Origin: an uncultured Collinsella sp.
Lineage (GTDB): Bacteria; Actinomycetota; Coriobacteriia; Coriobacteriales; Coriobacteriaceae
Reading direction: 5' to 3'
Length of the DNA: 23,885 nt
Assembly (NCBI GenBank): GCA_900759335.1
Contig: CAAEUX010000011.1
Coordinates: 1-23,885, forward strand
A model generated the notes under the pieces. The model saw only the letters and a program-made list of their open reading frames with translations. It searched no databases and was not told the origin of the DNA. The position numbers and the translations under genes are program-made. Shown here piece by piece: positions 15,921 through 23,884 of the stretch. Within the stretch, counting starts at the first letter, position 1, and every line of letters starts with the position of its first letter.

Positions 15921-17327
15921 CTATTCCATTTGTGATTTCGCTGTAGCGGCAAGCTGAGCCACGTAGTCCTTAAACACGCGGCCGCGCTCCTCATAGCCCG
16001 AGAACTCATCGAACGAAGAGCAGGCAGGAGAAAGTAAGATCACGTCACCACGGCTCGAAAGCGAACGGGCAACGTCCACGGCGTCGCGCAGGTCATCCGC
16101 CTGGGCGATATCCACATCGCCATCGACATCAGCCTCGTCCATAGCGGCGGTGAAGCGCTCGCGCGCATCGCCAAAGCAGACGACCGAGCGCACGTTGTCC
16201 ATAACGACGCGCGCGAAGTCCGTGAGCGGAGTGCCCTTATCGTGGCCGCCGAGCAGCAAGATCACGTCGTCATCGGGAAATGCCGTCAGTGCCTTCTCGA
16301 CCGCATCGGTGTTAGTCGCCTTGGAATCGTTGACGTAGCGCACGCCGTCAATCTCGCCACACGGCTCCACGCGGTGCTCGAGCGGCTGGAACGAGGCCAG
16401 ACCGCGGCAGACACCGTCGACATCGGCACCGACTGCCAAGGCAGCCGTGGCAGCGCACAGGGCATTGATAACATTGTGATGGCCCGAGATCTTGAGCTCG
16501 GACGTGGCGACAAGCTGAGTCTCGACGCCCTTCAGGCGCACGACCATCTTGCCGTCGCGCACAAAGGCGGCATCCTTGCCCTCAGGCTCGTCAAAGGCAA
16601 CCTTGCAGATGCGACGACCCGGCGTGTAGATGTACTCATCGAACTCGTGAATGCCGGCGTCTTCGACGTCGACAACCGCCAGATCGTCATCGACCATATT
16701 GTCAAACAGTTTGATCTTGGCAAGCGCGTAGTTCTTATGGCTCTTATGCCAGCCCAGGTGGTCGGGAGTGATGTTGAGCAGCACCGCCACGCGGGGGTGG
16801 AGCTCGGTGGTCGTAGCAATCTGATAGCTCGAGAGCTCAGCCACAAACCACTCGTTGTGGGCTCGGCCGTCAATCTCGTTGACCGGCGGCTCGCCGATGT
16901 TGCCGACAGCGACGCTGGCCTCGCCGGCAGCCTTGAGCAGATAATCAGTCAGCGACGTGGTGGTCGTCTTGCCGTTGGTGCCCGTGATGGCAATCCAGTT
17001 ATCGGGCGACAGGCGATAGGCAAACTCGGGCTCACCCATAATCTGGGCGGCATGTTCGCGCCCGGCCTTAAAGAAGCCCGAGAACTCCGAGATGCCCGGG
17101 CACGTCACGCATACGTCATAGGCGCCCTCGACCTGTTCGGTCCCATAGACAAACGACGCACCAGCAGCCTCGAGCGCACGCGTGGCGTCACTGGGCTCAG
17201 AGGTGCCGCCGCCATACACGGTAACGGCGCTTACGCGCTCGGGATGTGCCAGCGCCCAGCGGGCGACATCGAGACCGGATTTGCCCTGACCCAAAACGAG
17301 CAGGCTAAAGACATCAGCAAGAGGCAT
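15921..17327 (-). CDS. murD: UDP-N-acetylmuramoylalanine-D-glutamate ligase MurD
   Basis: A 468-aa ATP-dependent ligase adding D-Glu to UDP-MurNAc-L-Ala. It has a Rossmann-like N-terminal domain (LLVLGQGKSGLDVARW, 9-24) and the ATP loop ITGTNGKTTTTS at 114-125. Other motifs are GNIGEPP, VAELSSYQI, LLNITPDHLGWH, EHRVEP, and the C-terminal YVNDSKATNTDAV. Length is normal. It starts 9 nt after the mraY stop with only a weak ribosome site, so coupling is likely. The MraY-MurD-FtsW-MurG-MurC order is the canonical dcw order. Confidence 0.97.
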   Translation of the reverse strand: MPLADVFSLLVLGQGKSGLDVARWALAHPERVSAVTVYGGGTSEPSDATRALEAAGASFVYGTEQVEGAYDVCVTCPGISEFSGFFKAGREHAAQIMGEPEFAYRLSPDNWIAITGTNGKTTTTSLTDYLLKAAGEASVAVGNIGEPPVNEIDGRAHNEWFVAELSSYQIATTTELHPRVAVLLNITPDHLGWHKSHKNYALAKIKLFDNMVDDDLAVVDVEDAGIHEFDEYIYTPGRRICKVAFDEPEGKDAAFVRDGKMVVRLKGVETQLVATSELKISGHHNVINALCAATAALAVGADVDGVCRGLASFQPLEHRVEPCGEIDGVRYVNDSKATNTDAVEKALTAFPDDDVILLLGGHDKGTPLTDFARVVMDNVRSVVCFGDARERFTAAMDEADVDGDVDIAQADDLRDAVDVARSLSSRGDVILLSPACSSFDEFSGYEERGRVFKDYVAQLAATAKSQME

Positions 17328-17336
17328 GAAAGACCA

Positions 17337-18356
17337 CTATCCCAACTGGAAGAACAAAGCAAGGCCAACGGCACCAAAGGCCGCAGCGATAATCCAAAAA
17401 CGGATGACGACCTTGGTCTCGGCCCAGCCCTTCTTTTCGAAATGATGATGGATGGGCGCCATAAGGAAGACGCGCTTGTGCGTAAAGTGGAAGTAGACAA
17501 CCTGAATCATGACCGACAGGGTCTCAACGATAAACAGGCCGCCGATGATGAGGGAGACGACCTCGGTGTTGGTCATGATGGACGTGCAGGCAAACGCGGC
17601 GCCCAGGGCAAGCGAGCCGGTATCGCCCATAAAGATGCTCGCCGGATAGCAGTTGAACCACAGAAAGCCCAAGCAGGCACCGGCACACGCGGTGCAGAAG
17701 ATGGACAGGTTCACGTCTCCGTGCAAAAACGCCATGGCAGCCATGGCAAGCATGGCAATCATAGAGGTGCCGCCAGCAAGACCATCAAGGCCATCGGTCA
17801 GGTTCACGGCATTAGAAAGACCGGCGATCATCAGCCAGCAAAAGACAATGTAGAGCCACGGGAACGAAAGGCCGCAGATGGTAGTCGAAAGAACACCGAG
17901 GTCAATCGTCAGGCCGCCGGGAAAACGAATCTCGGGGGCGACGCCGCACCAGTTGACGGCAAGTACCGTAAAGGTGACACAGATAATGGTTAGGCCGATC
18001 ATCTTGGCATGAGGCGTCAGACCGAGCGAGCGCCCATGCGTAACGGAGGTCAGGTCGTCGATCAGGCCCAGCACGCCGGTCGCCAGCGTGGCGAGCAGCA
18101 CGAGCACGAGCTCGGTGGTGAGCTTGCCCATCAGCAGGCAGGTCAGCGAGATCGCGACGAGAATGACAACGCCACCCATGGTGGGCGTTCCCTGCTTAAC
18201 CAAATGACGCTTGGGGCCGTCGGCTCGGACCTGCTGGCCGATACCCTCGACCTTGAGCAGCTTGATCCACCACGGCATGAGCAGCAGCGCAATGGCGGCA
18301 GCGATGCCAAGCCCCAAAAAAGCCTGATACGTTGGATACGAGGGATTGCCGAACAT
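17337..18356 (-). CDS. mraY: Phospho-MurNAc-pentapeptide translocase MraY
   Basis: A 339-aa integral membrane enzyme that transfers phospho-MurNAc-pentapeptide to undecaprenyl phosphate, making lipid I. About ten membrane helices are apparent. Key motifs are KRHLVKQGTPTMGG (49-62), the acidic pair in GLIDDLTSV (D100, D101), NLTDGLDGLAGG (185-196), FMGDTGSLALG (242-252, catalytic-site D245), and the loop APIHHHFEKKG (300-310). In most MraY proteins the acidic pair reads DDxxK; here the lysine position is Ser104. The ATG lies 3 nt after the murF stop and shares its frame, so this is a stop-restart arrangement with no strong ribosome site at normal spacing. Confidence 0.97.
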   Translation of the reverse strand: MFGNPSYPTYQAFLGLGIAAAIALLLMPWWIKLLKVEGIGQQVRADGPKRHLVKQGTPTMGGVVILVAISLTCLLMGKLTTELVLVLLATLATGVLGLIDDLTSVTHGRSLGLTPHAKMIGLTIICVTFTVLAVNWCGVAPEIRFPGGLTIDLGVLSTTICGLSFPWLYIVFCWLMIAGLSNAVNLTDGLDGLAGGTSMIAMLAMAAMAFLHGDVNLSIFCTACAGACLGFLWFNCYPASIFMGDTGSLALGAAFACTSIMTNTEVVSLIIGGLFIVETLSVMIQVVYFHFTHKRVFLMAPIHHHFEKKGWAETKVVIRFWIIAAAFGAVGLALFFQLG

Positions 18357-18359
18357 GGG

Positions 18360-19784
18360 CTAGCACACACCTTCCACAAAGCGGTCGAGCTCAACAAAGC
18401 GGGAACCCTTGACCAGTACAACATCATGTTTTTCAAGCGCGCCGCCCATGTGGTCGAGCACCTGCTGATAATCGGAAAACACCTGGATGCGGTCCTCGTC
18501 CATGCCCATCATGCGCGCGGCATCGGCCATAAGCTGGGCCAGCTCACCACCCACGCACGCCAGCATGTCGAGCTTCTTGGCGGCGGCATAGGCGCCCACG
18601 AGCTCATGCATGCGAGGAGCCTCATCGCCCATCTCGCCCATCTCGCCCAGGATCGCCATGCGAGACCCCGTGCACGAAAGCGAGCACAGTAGATCGAGAC
18701 CAGCAGCCATGGATTCGGCGCTGGCGTTATAGGAATCGTCGATGACGCGGGCACCGCTCTTGGCGCGCTTGATCTCCTGGCGGTGACCGGTGATCGTGAG
18801 GCCCCTAAAGGCAGCATCGATCTGCTCGGGCGTCAGGCCCAGGCGATAGGCAACCGCGGCGGCCTTAACGGCATTTGGGACGGACTGCACGCCGGGGATG
18901 GCAAGCATGGTATCGATCGTCTCGCCCTGGCCGAAATCGAGCGTAAAGACCGGACGGCCCTCGTCATCAACACGAATGTCGCGGGCGCGGACCTCATCAT
19001 CGTCCGAGACGCCGGCCAGCATCACGTCGATACCAGCAGGCTGGGCGAACGTATCGCGAATGAACGGCGTAAAGTCGTCCTCACCGCCCAAAACCAGCAG
19101 CGGCAAGAAGTCGCCGGCGGCGCACATACCCTGGACAATCTCGGCCTTAGCGCGGGCGATGTTCTCGCGGCTGCCCAAAATGCCGATGTGAGAGGTACCA
19201 ATCTTGCTCACGATGGCAAGGTTGGGATTGGCGGACTGGGACAGGCGCTCAATCTCGTGGAAATGGTTCATGCCCATCTCGAGCACCAGGACCTCGGTAT
19301 CGGCCGGAGCGGAAAGCACCGTGAGCGGCATGCCGATCAGGTTATTGAAATTGCCCTTGGTGGCCCAGACACGATAGCGCTTGGCGAGCACGGCGGCGAG
19401 CACGTCCTTGGTCGTCGTCTTGCCGATGGAACCGGTAATGCCAACGACCAGGCAGCCAAGCTCCAGGCGATACGTGTGCGCCAAACGCAGCAGAAACTCC
19501 TCGGGATCATCGGTCAGCAGGATGGCGCACCCCTTGTCCTGCGCCAGCGAGACCAGCTCGGCCTCGGGCTCACGCGTCATCACGACGGCGCCGGCACCCG
19601 ACTGGACGGCACGGGAAGCAAAATCATTGCCGTCGACGTTTTCACCGGGAAAGGCGACGAAAATCGTCCCTTCCTCGACCTGGCGCGAGTCGATAACGCA
19701 CCCGCGGCATACCCGATCGGCTTCTCCCGTCACGGTTCGGGCCCCTGTTGCGGCCGCGAGGTTGTTGACGGCGATCTCTATCAT
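18360..19784 (-). CDS. murF: UDP-MurNAc-tripeptide D-Ala-D-Ala ligase MurF
   Basis: A 474-aa ATP-dependent ligase that adds D-Ala-D-Ala to complete the UDP-muramyl-pentapeptide. The N-terminal substrate domain includes GCVIDSRQVEEGTIFVAFPG (28-47). The ATP loop ITGSIGKTTTKD is at 116-127. WATKGNFNNLIGMPLTVL is the MurF signature, with EMGMNHFHEI and later IDDSYNASAESMAAGL. The ATG has GGGGAG 6 nt away. It follows ftsI by 126 nt, and no murE lies between them, unlike the E. coli order ftsI-murE-murF. A possible promoter lies in that gap. Confidence 0.97.
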   Translation of the reverse strand: MIEIAVNNLAAATGARTVTGEADRVCRGCVIDSRQVEEGTIFVAFPGENVDGNDFASRAVQSGAGAVVMTREPEAELVSLAQDKGCAILLTDDPEEFLLRLAHTYRLELGCLVVGITGSIGKTTTKDVLAAVLAKRYRVWATKGNFNNLIGMPLTVLSAPADTEVLVLEMGMNHFHEIERLSQSANPNLAIVSKIGTSHIGILGSRENIARAKAEIVQGMCAAGDFLPLLVLGGEDDFTPFIRDTFAQPAGIDVMLAGVSDDDEVRARDIRVDDEGRPVFTLDFGQGETIDTMLAIPGVQSVPNAVKAAAVAYRLGLTPEQIDAAFRGLTITGHRQEIKRAKSGARVIDDSYNASAESMAAGLDLLCSLSCTGSRMAILGEMGEMGDEAPRMHELVGAYAAAKKLDMLACVGGELAQLMADAARMMGMDEDRIQVFSDYQQVLDHMGGALEKHDVVLVKGSRFVELDRFVEGVC

Positions 19785-19821
19785 TGCAGCTCCCCTGTAA
19801 ACCTAATAATGCTATCGGCGT

Positions 19822-19827
19822 ATTGTA
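19822..19827 (-). promoter_or_regulatory. Possible -10 element upstream of murF
   Basis: On the minus strand TACAAT lies 38 nt before the murF ATG, in the only sizeable gap between ftsI and murF. No convincing -35 is seen 16-18 nt upstream, so this is a weak candidate for an internal promoter. Confidence 0.25.
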
Positions 19828-19910
19828 TCCCAGCGCCGCACATGCGTGGTGCAGGGCATGTGAACACCCTCATATGGGACAACAAACCACGCCCCAAAGA
19901 TTGTAACCCC

Positions 19911-21776
19911 CTACTTCGTGTGCGGGATACCCAGCACGTCGAGCGCGTTGGCCATAATGGACTGGAACGGCACCGCAGCGGCATCTGAGCCGCTCGGCGT
20001 TCCGTCGAGCGTGATATAGCACAGCACCTTGGGCGATTGTGCCGGTGCAAAGCCCATAAAGGACGACATGTAGTTCTCCTTGAGGTAGCCGCCGTTCTCG
20101 TCGGCACGTTCGGCCGTACCGGTCTTACCCGCCACGTCATAGCCGTCAACCGCGCCGCCAACGCCCGTTCCCTCGGACACGACCGTCTGCATGCACGATG
20201 TCACCTGGGATGCGGCGTCCTCCGAAATCGCGCGCTCGCCTTCGCCCCAGTCCTTCTCGTCGCCTTTGCTGGACTTATAGAAGTGCGGTGTCATCATCAC
20301 GCCGCCGTTGGCGATGCCGCCCACGGCACGTGCGATCTCAATCGGCGAGACGGACAGTGCCTGTCCAAAGCTCATCGAGCCCAGCGTGGCGCCGTCATAC
20401 TGGTCACGCTCCTTGACGATACCCAGGCTCTCTCCCGGAAAATCGACACCCGAGCTGTGACCGATGCCCCACTTGTCCACATAGGCGGCAAAGTCGTCGG
20501 CACCGATCTTGCGCCCCACTAGGACAAAGCCCACGTTGGACGAACGGCGCATCATCTCGCGCACATCCATGGTCATGGCATAGTCGCGCTTGTCGGCATC
20601 GGTGACGGTATCGTCGCCCACCTTGATGCTCGCCGGCACCTCAAACGACGTACTCGATCGTACGACGCCCAAGTCGAAGCCGGCGCCCGCCACGAGCGTC
20701 TTAAAGACCGAGCCGGGCTCGTAGGCGTCGGTGACCAGGCGCAGATTCATATCCTCGGTCTTGGCATTCTCCAGATCGGTCTGGTCGTAGGTCGGGTACG
20801 AGCAGGCTGCCAAAATCTCGCCTGTCGTAGGATCGGTGACCAGCGCCGAGCCGTTCTTGGCCTTAGTCTTCTCAACTGCCTCTGCCAGGGCATCCTCGGC
20901 CGCACGCTGGATATTGACGTCGAGCGTCGTCACGATATCAACGCCGTCGACCGCAGCCACCTTTTTATAGGCACCGCCCGCGATATAGCTGCCGTCCCTC
21001 GCGCGCTCGCGTACGAGAGAACCGTTCGTGCCGGTCAGAAGCTTGTTGTATTGCTTTTCGAGACCCGTCAAGCCGTCGTTGTCTACATTCACTACACCCA
21101 GCACCTGCGATGCCAGATTGCCGTATGGATATACGCGCTTCATGGCCTGCTCAAAAAGCACGCCGGGCAGGTTCTTCTTCTCCAGCGCCGCAACATCGTC
21201 TTCGTCCACCTGGCGCTTGATATACACCCAGGTTCCATCGGACTCAACGAGCTTGCGGCAGGTCTTTTTATCGATTCCAGTTGCCTTGACCAGCGCCGAC
21301 ACCGTCTTGTCAACATCCTCGACAAGCTGCGGGTTCACGGCGATGTTGCGACATTCGACCGACGACGCCAGCACGTTACCATTGCGGTCGTAGACGGTGC
21401 CACGTTTGGCATAGAGGGTCTGCGCAAGCAGGCGGCGCGCATCGGCACGCTCGCGAAGTTTATCGGCTTCGACAATTTGATAGTCGGCAAGGCGAAAGAC
21501 GCCCAAGCCCAAGCCAAGCCCGATGAAGCCCATGACGGCTTTGCGGCGAGGCAGAGGTGCGCCTGTGAGCCATTCGGCCGACGAACTCTTGCGCGACCTG
21601 GTGTTATGCACTTGAGGGCCGCCCGAGCCGCGAAGTCGCGACGCCGGGTCGTTGCCACGGGACTGCCCGACGTTGTAAGATTGCCGACCCGTTCCTTGAT
21701 AACCAGAACGTCCCCGCGACGAGGGACGTCCAGAACCGCGGCCCCCATCGGAACCGCGGCGATAGTCATTTGTCAT
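19911..21776 (-). CDS. ftsI: Septal peptidoglycan transpeptidase FtsI (class B PBP)
   Basis: A 621-aa class B penicillin-binding protein that cross-links septal peptidoglycan with FtsW. A 70-80-residue Arg/Gly/Ser-rich cytoplasmic tail precedes one membrane helix (about 81-98). The pedestal domain begins with AKRGTVYDRNGNVLA (123-137). The transpeptidase domain carries all three catalytic motifs: S356-V-F-K359 in EPGSVFK, S412-S-N414, and K551-T-G553. No PASTA domains follow; the protein ends shortly after the catalytic domain, as in ordinary FtsI. The ribosome site before the ATG is weak. The gene begins 17 nt after the ftsL-like stop, which fits the usual ftsL-ftsI pair. Confidence 0.97.
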   Translation of the reverse strand: MTNDYRRGSDGGRGSGRPSSRGRSGYQGTGRQSYNVGQSRGNDPASRLRGSGGPQVHNTRSRKSSSAEWLTGAPLPRRKAVMGFIGLGLGLGVFRLADYQIVEADKLRERADARRLLAQTLYAKRGTVYDRNGNVLASSVECRNIAVNPQLVEDVDKTVSALVKATGIDKKTCRKLVESDGTWVYIKRQVDEDDVAALEKKNLPGVLFEQAMKRVYPYGNLASQVLGVVNVDNDGLTGLEKQYNKLLTGTNGSLVRERARDGSYIAGGAYKKVAAVDGVDIVTTLDVNIQRAAEDALAEAVEKTKAKNGSALVTDPTTGEILAACSYPTYDQTDLENAKTEDMNLRLVTDAYEPGSVFKTLVAGAGFDLGVVRSSTSFEVPASIKVGDDTVTDADKRDYAMTMDVREMMRRSSNVGFVLVGRKIGADDFAAYVDKWGIGHSSGVDFPGESLGIVKERDQYDGATLGSMSFGQALSVSPIEIARAVGGIANGGVMMTPHFYKSSKGDEKDWGEGERAISEDAASQVTSCMQTVVSEGTGVGGAVDGYDVAGKTGTAERADENGGYLKENYMSSFMGFAPAQSPKVLCYITLDGTPSGSDAAAVPFQSIMANALDVLGIPHTK

Positions 21777-21793
21777 ACTCAGCTACCGTCTTG

Positions 21794-22264
21794 CTACTGA
21801 GCGGTCGCGGTCGCGTTGGCGCCCGCGGCTGCATCCTGCGAAAAGTCAAGTGTAACGCTCTCGCTGGGCTCCACCATGCCATAAGCGCCCGCAAGGTCGC
21901 GAATGCGCGTGTCGGCGCCATAGACCGAATGCATGACCTCCAGGTCGGAGCTCTCATCGGTCGCTTTTTCGAGCGTGTTGGTAAGCTCGGCGTTGCTGTT
22001 GAGCACCTGGGCCGTAACGCCGGCGAGCGCCACGCGGGCGACGCCGATCGTCATGAAGATAGCCGCAATGATGCAAAACGTTTTAAGAACGCTCATGAAA
22101 ACCGGGCTTACCGCCTGGTTTGCCTGACGGCCCGCGCCCGTGTAGACATCAAAGCGCGGCGTGCGCTGCTCACGGGGAGCAACGGGGGCCTGCGGCGTCT
22201 CACGATAGGCGGGCATGGCGTTCATATCATAGGCGAGTGCTGCGCTTGAAGTGTTGTAGCCCAT
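21794..22264 (-). CDS. ftsL: FtsL/DivIC-like bitopic division protein
   Basis: A 156-aa protein with a polar, Pro/Arg-containing cytoplasmic part (1-55) and one membrane helix (about 58-80, FMSVLKTFCIIAAIF). A short coiled-coil segment follows (about 84-112). The C-terminal pattern RIRDLAGAYGMVEPSESV (120-137) resembles the FtsL/DivIC ending in which a basic helix leads to a Gly-Met and Pro. It ends in an Ala/Thr-rich tail. FtsL works with an FtsB/DivIC partner to join FtsQ to FtsWI. FtsL sequences diverge strongly, so the name rests on topology and on the position between rsmH and ftsI. The ATG has GGGAGG about 10 nt upstream. Confidence 0.82.
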   Translation of the reverse strand: MGYNTSSAALAYDMNAMPAYRETPQAPVAPREQRTPRFDVYTGAGRQANQAVSPVFMSVLKTFCIIAAIFMTIGVARVALAGVTAQVLNSNAELTNTLEKATDESSDLEVMHSVYGADTRIRDLAGAYGMVEPSESVTLDFSQDAAAGANATATAQ

Positions 22265-22354
22265 GATATGCCGCCTCCCATCCCGAGTACGTTGGTAGTG
22301 TGTTTAAGCTTCGTTTATGGTGCGAGCGGGAGGTCCAATATCGCGCGGTCGCGC

Positions 22355-23320
22355 CTACAGACGCTGTGCCACGCGAATTTTGGCTGATCTCGCCCGAGGG
22401 TTGCGCTCAACCTCATCAGGCTGGGCAACCAAGGGTTTGCGGGTGATGACCTTGAGTATCGGCACGTTGCCGCACACGCACACCGGAATCTCCGGCGGAC
22501 ACGTGCACCCCTGGCTCATCTCCTTAAAGTGGTTCTTAACGATACGGTCCTCGAGCGAGTGATACGAGATGACGCAGATACGTCCGCCCGGGTTGAGCCA
22601 CCTGGTGGCGGCATCAAGCCCTCGTTCGAGTACATCGAGCTCGTGATTGACCTCGATGCGAATGGCCTGGAAACTTTTCTTGGCCGGGTGTCCGCCATGC
22701 CGACGAGCGGCAGCCGGGATACCCGCCTTGATGATCTCGACAAATTGGCCGGTGGTTTCGATCGGTTCTTGCTCGCGGCGGCGCACGATCTCGCGCGCGA
22801 TCTGCGAGGCGAACTTCTCTTCGCCGTAGACGCGTAGAATCCGGGCGAGGTCGTGTTCGTTATAGGTGTTGATGACCTCAGCTGCGTTTAAGGTGTTATT
22901 GCCCGGATCCATCCGCATGTCCAATGGGGCGTCCTCGTTATACGAAAAGCCCCTGCCAGGGATATCGAGTTGCGGTGACGAAACGCCCAAATCGAACAGG
23001 AAGCCATCGACCCCGGGCACCTCGGCCGAGCAAAGCAGCTCGTCCAAGTCGCCGAAGTTGCCCTTCAGCAGCTGGTGCGGAACGCCGGGAACCTCGCGGT
23101 CCAGACGGGCGCCAGCGGCCTCGAGGGCCATGTCGTCCTGATCGACGCCGAGCAAAAGGCCCGTCTCCCCCACCTGCGCGGCCATCTTTACCGAATGGCC
23201 GGCACCGCCAAGGGTGCAATCGCAGACAACGGAGCCGCTCTTTAGCCGCAGCGACTCAAGCACTTCGCCGAGCATGACAGGTTCATGCCGATATTCTTGT
23301 GTCAAGATCCCACGCTCCAT
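22355..23320 (-). CDS. rsmH: 16S rRNA m4C1402 N4-methyltransferase RsmH (MraW)
   Basis: A 321-aa S-adenosylmethionine-dependent enzyme that methylates N4 of C1402 in 16S rRNA. Motifs in order: RHEPVMLGEVLESL (11-24), the SAM loop CDCTLGGAGHS (33-43), FDLGVSSPQLD (109-119), GFSY, PLDMRMD (132-138), NPGGRICVISYHSLEDRIVK (243-262), and RNPRARSAKIR near the end. Two Cys pairs, CTC (272-274) and CVC (281-283), sit where many family members have cysteines. The ATG at 23320 has a poor ribosome site; a TTG at 23305 preceded by GGAG is a real alternative (it would start at LTQEYRH). It follows mraZ by 20 nt. Confidence 0.96.
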   Translation of the reverse strand: MERGILTQEYRHEPVMLGEVLESLRLKSGSVVCDCTLGGAGHSVKMAAQVGETGLLLGVDQDDMALEAAGARLDREVPGVPHQLLKGNFGDLDELLCSAEVPGVDGFLFDLGVSSPQLDIPGRGFSYNEDAPLDMRMDPGNNTLNAAEVINTYNEHDLARILRVYGEEKFASQIAREIVRRREQEPIETTGQFVEIIKAGIPAAARRHGGHPAKKSFQAIRIEVNHELDVLERGLDAATRWLNPGGRICVISYHSLEDRIVKNHFKEMSQGCTCPPEIPVCVCGNVPILKVITRKPLVAQPDEVERNPRARSAKIRVAQRL

Positions 23321-23340
23321 CCGTTACCCGTGCCTTGCCC

Positions 23341-23775
23341 TTACGAGAAGAAGAGGTCCAGCAGGGCCTCATCGTCATCGTCCTCATCGGCCGCGGCGCG
23401 ATCCCAAACCTCAAGGTGGTCGTAGTTGCCCACAACCGTGACCTCGCGGTCGAGGTTCGCCTGCTTGCGGAGAGACTCAGAAAGACCGATACGACCCGCG
23501 CTGTCCACATCCATCGACGTGGTGCGCTTGTTGATCGCCCTCATGAGCTTCTGGTCGTTGATGTCACGCGGGTTAAAACCCTCGTGGCCCTCACGACCCG
23601 CGAAGAGTCCTTCGACCCACTTATCGAAGGCCTCGGCAGAGAACACGTACAGAGCATCGACATCCAGGGCTTTAAACACGCGAACGTGCTCTCCAAGCTC
23701 CTCGCGAAGGGGTGCAGGCAGGGATAGACGACCTTTTGCATCGAGATTGCGCTCGTATGCACCCGTCATTCCCAT
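23341..23775 (-). CDS. mraZ: MraZ transcriptional regulator of the dcw cluster
   Basis: A 144-aa protein with two tandem MraZ/SpoVT-AbrB-like DNA-binding repeats, marked by DAKGRLSLP (12-20) and DSAGRIGLS (91-99). MraZ forms ring oligomers that bind repeated TGGGN boxes at its own promoter and control the dcw operon. The C terminus is strikingly acidic (DEDDDDEALLDLFFS). The ATG at 23775 has GGGGAGG 6-7 nt upstream. It is the first gene of the cluster, and a set of matching boxes lies directly upstream. Confidence 0.97.
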   Translation of the reverse strand: MGMTGAYERNLDAKGRLSLPAPLREELGEHVRVFKALDVDALYVFSAEAFDKWVEGLFAGREGHEGFNPRDINDQKLMRAINKRTTSMDVDSAGRIGLSESLRKQANLDREVTVVGNYDHLEVWDRAAADEDDDDEALLDLFFS

Positions 23776-23811
23776 GTGCGCCCTCCCCTCGGTTACTCAG
23801 ATGGCACGTAC

Positions 23812-23828
23812 GCGGGGAACCACCCCGC
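23812..23828 (-). repeat. Palindrome in the mraZ leader, copy of one in the promoter
   Basis: The 17-mer gcgggg-aacca-ccccgc would form a 6-bp stem in the mraZ leader RNA. Its core GGGGTGGTTCCCC (minus strand) matches, at 12 of 13 positions, the element GGGGCGGTTCCCC at 23863-23851 between the -35 and -10. The centres are 37 bp apart. Confidence 0.6.
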
Positions 23829-23843
23829 TTGTCGACGTCATCA

Positions 23844-23884
23844 ATAATATGGGGAACCGCCCCATTTTTCAACACCTTTCCCCA
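23844..23884 (-). promoter_or_regulatory. mraZ/dcw promoter with MraZ-box repeats
   Basis: On the minus strand TTGAAA (23872-23867) and TATTAT (23849-23844) are separated by exactly 17 nt, a good housekeeping-type promoter. Overlapping it are TGGGG (23884-23880), TGTTG (23874-23870, imperfect) and TGGGG (23864-23860), at strict 10-bp spacing. This matches the known MraZ operator of TGGGN repeats separated by 5 nt. The middle box overlaps the -35, so MraZ binding would repress. More copies may lie beyond the window edge. Confidence 0.75.

Noticed and set aside
16242..17993. 583-codon plus-strand open frame opposite murD and mraY
   Set aside because: It lies antisense to two clearly recognised genes, has His/Arg/Gly/Gln-rich low-sense composition, and arises from the codon bias of a high-G+C genome.
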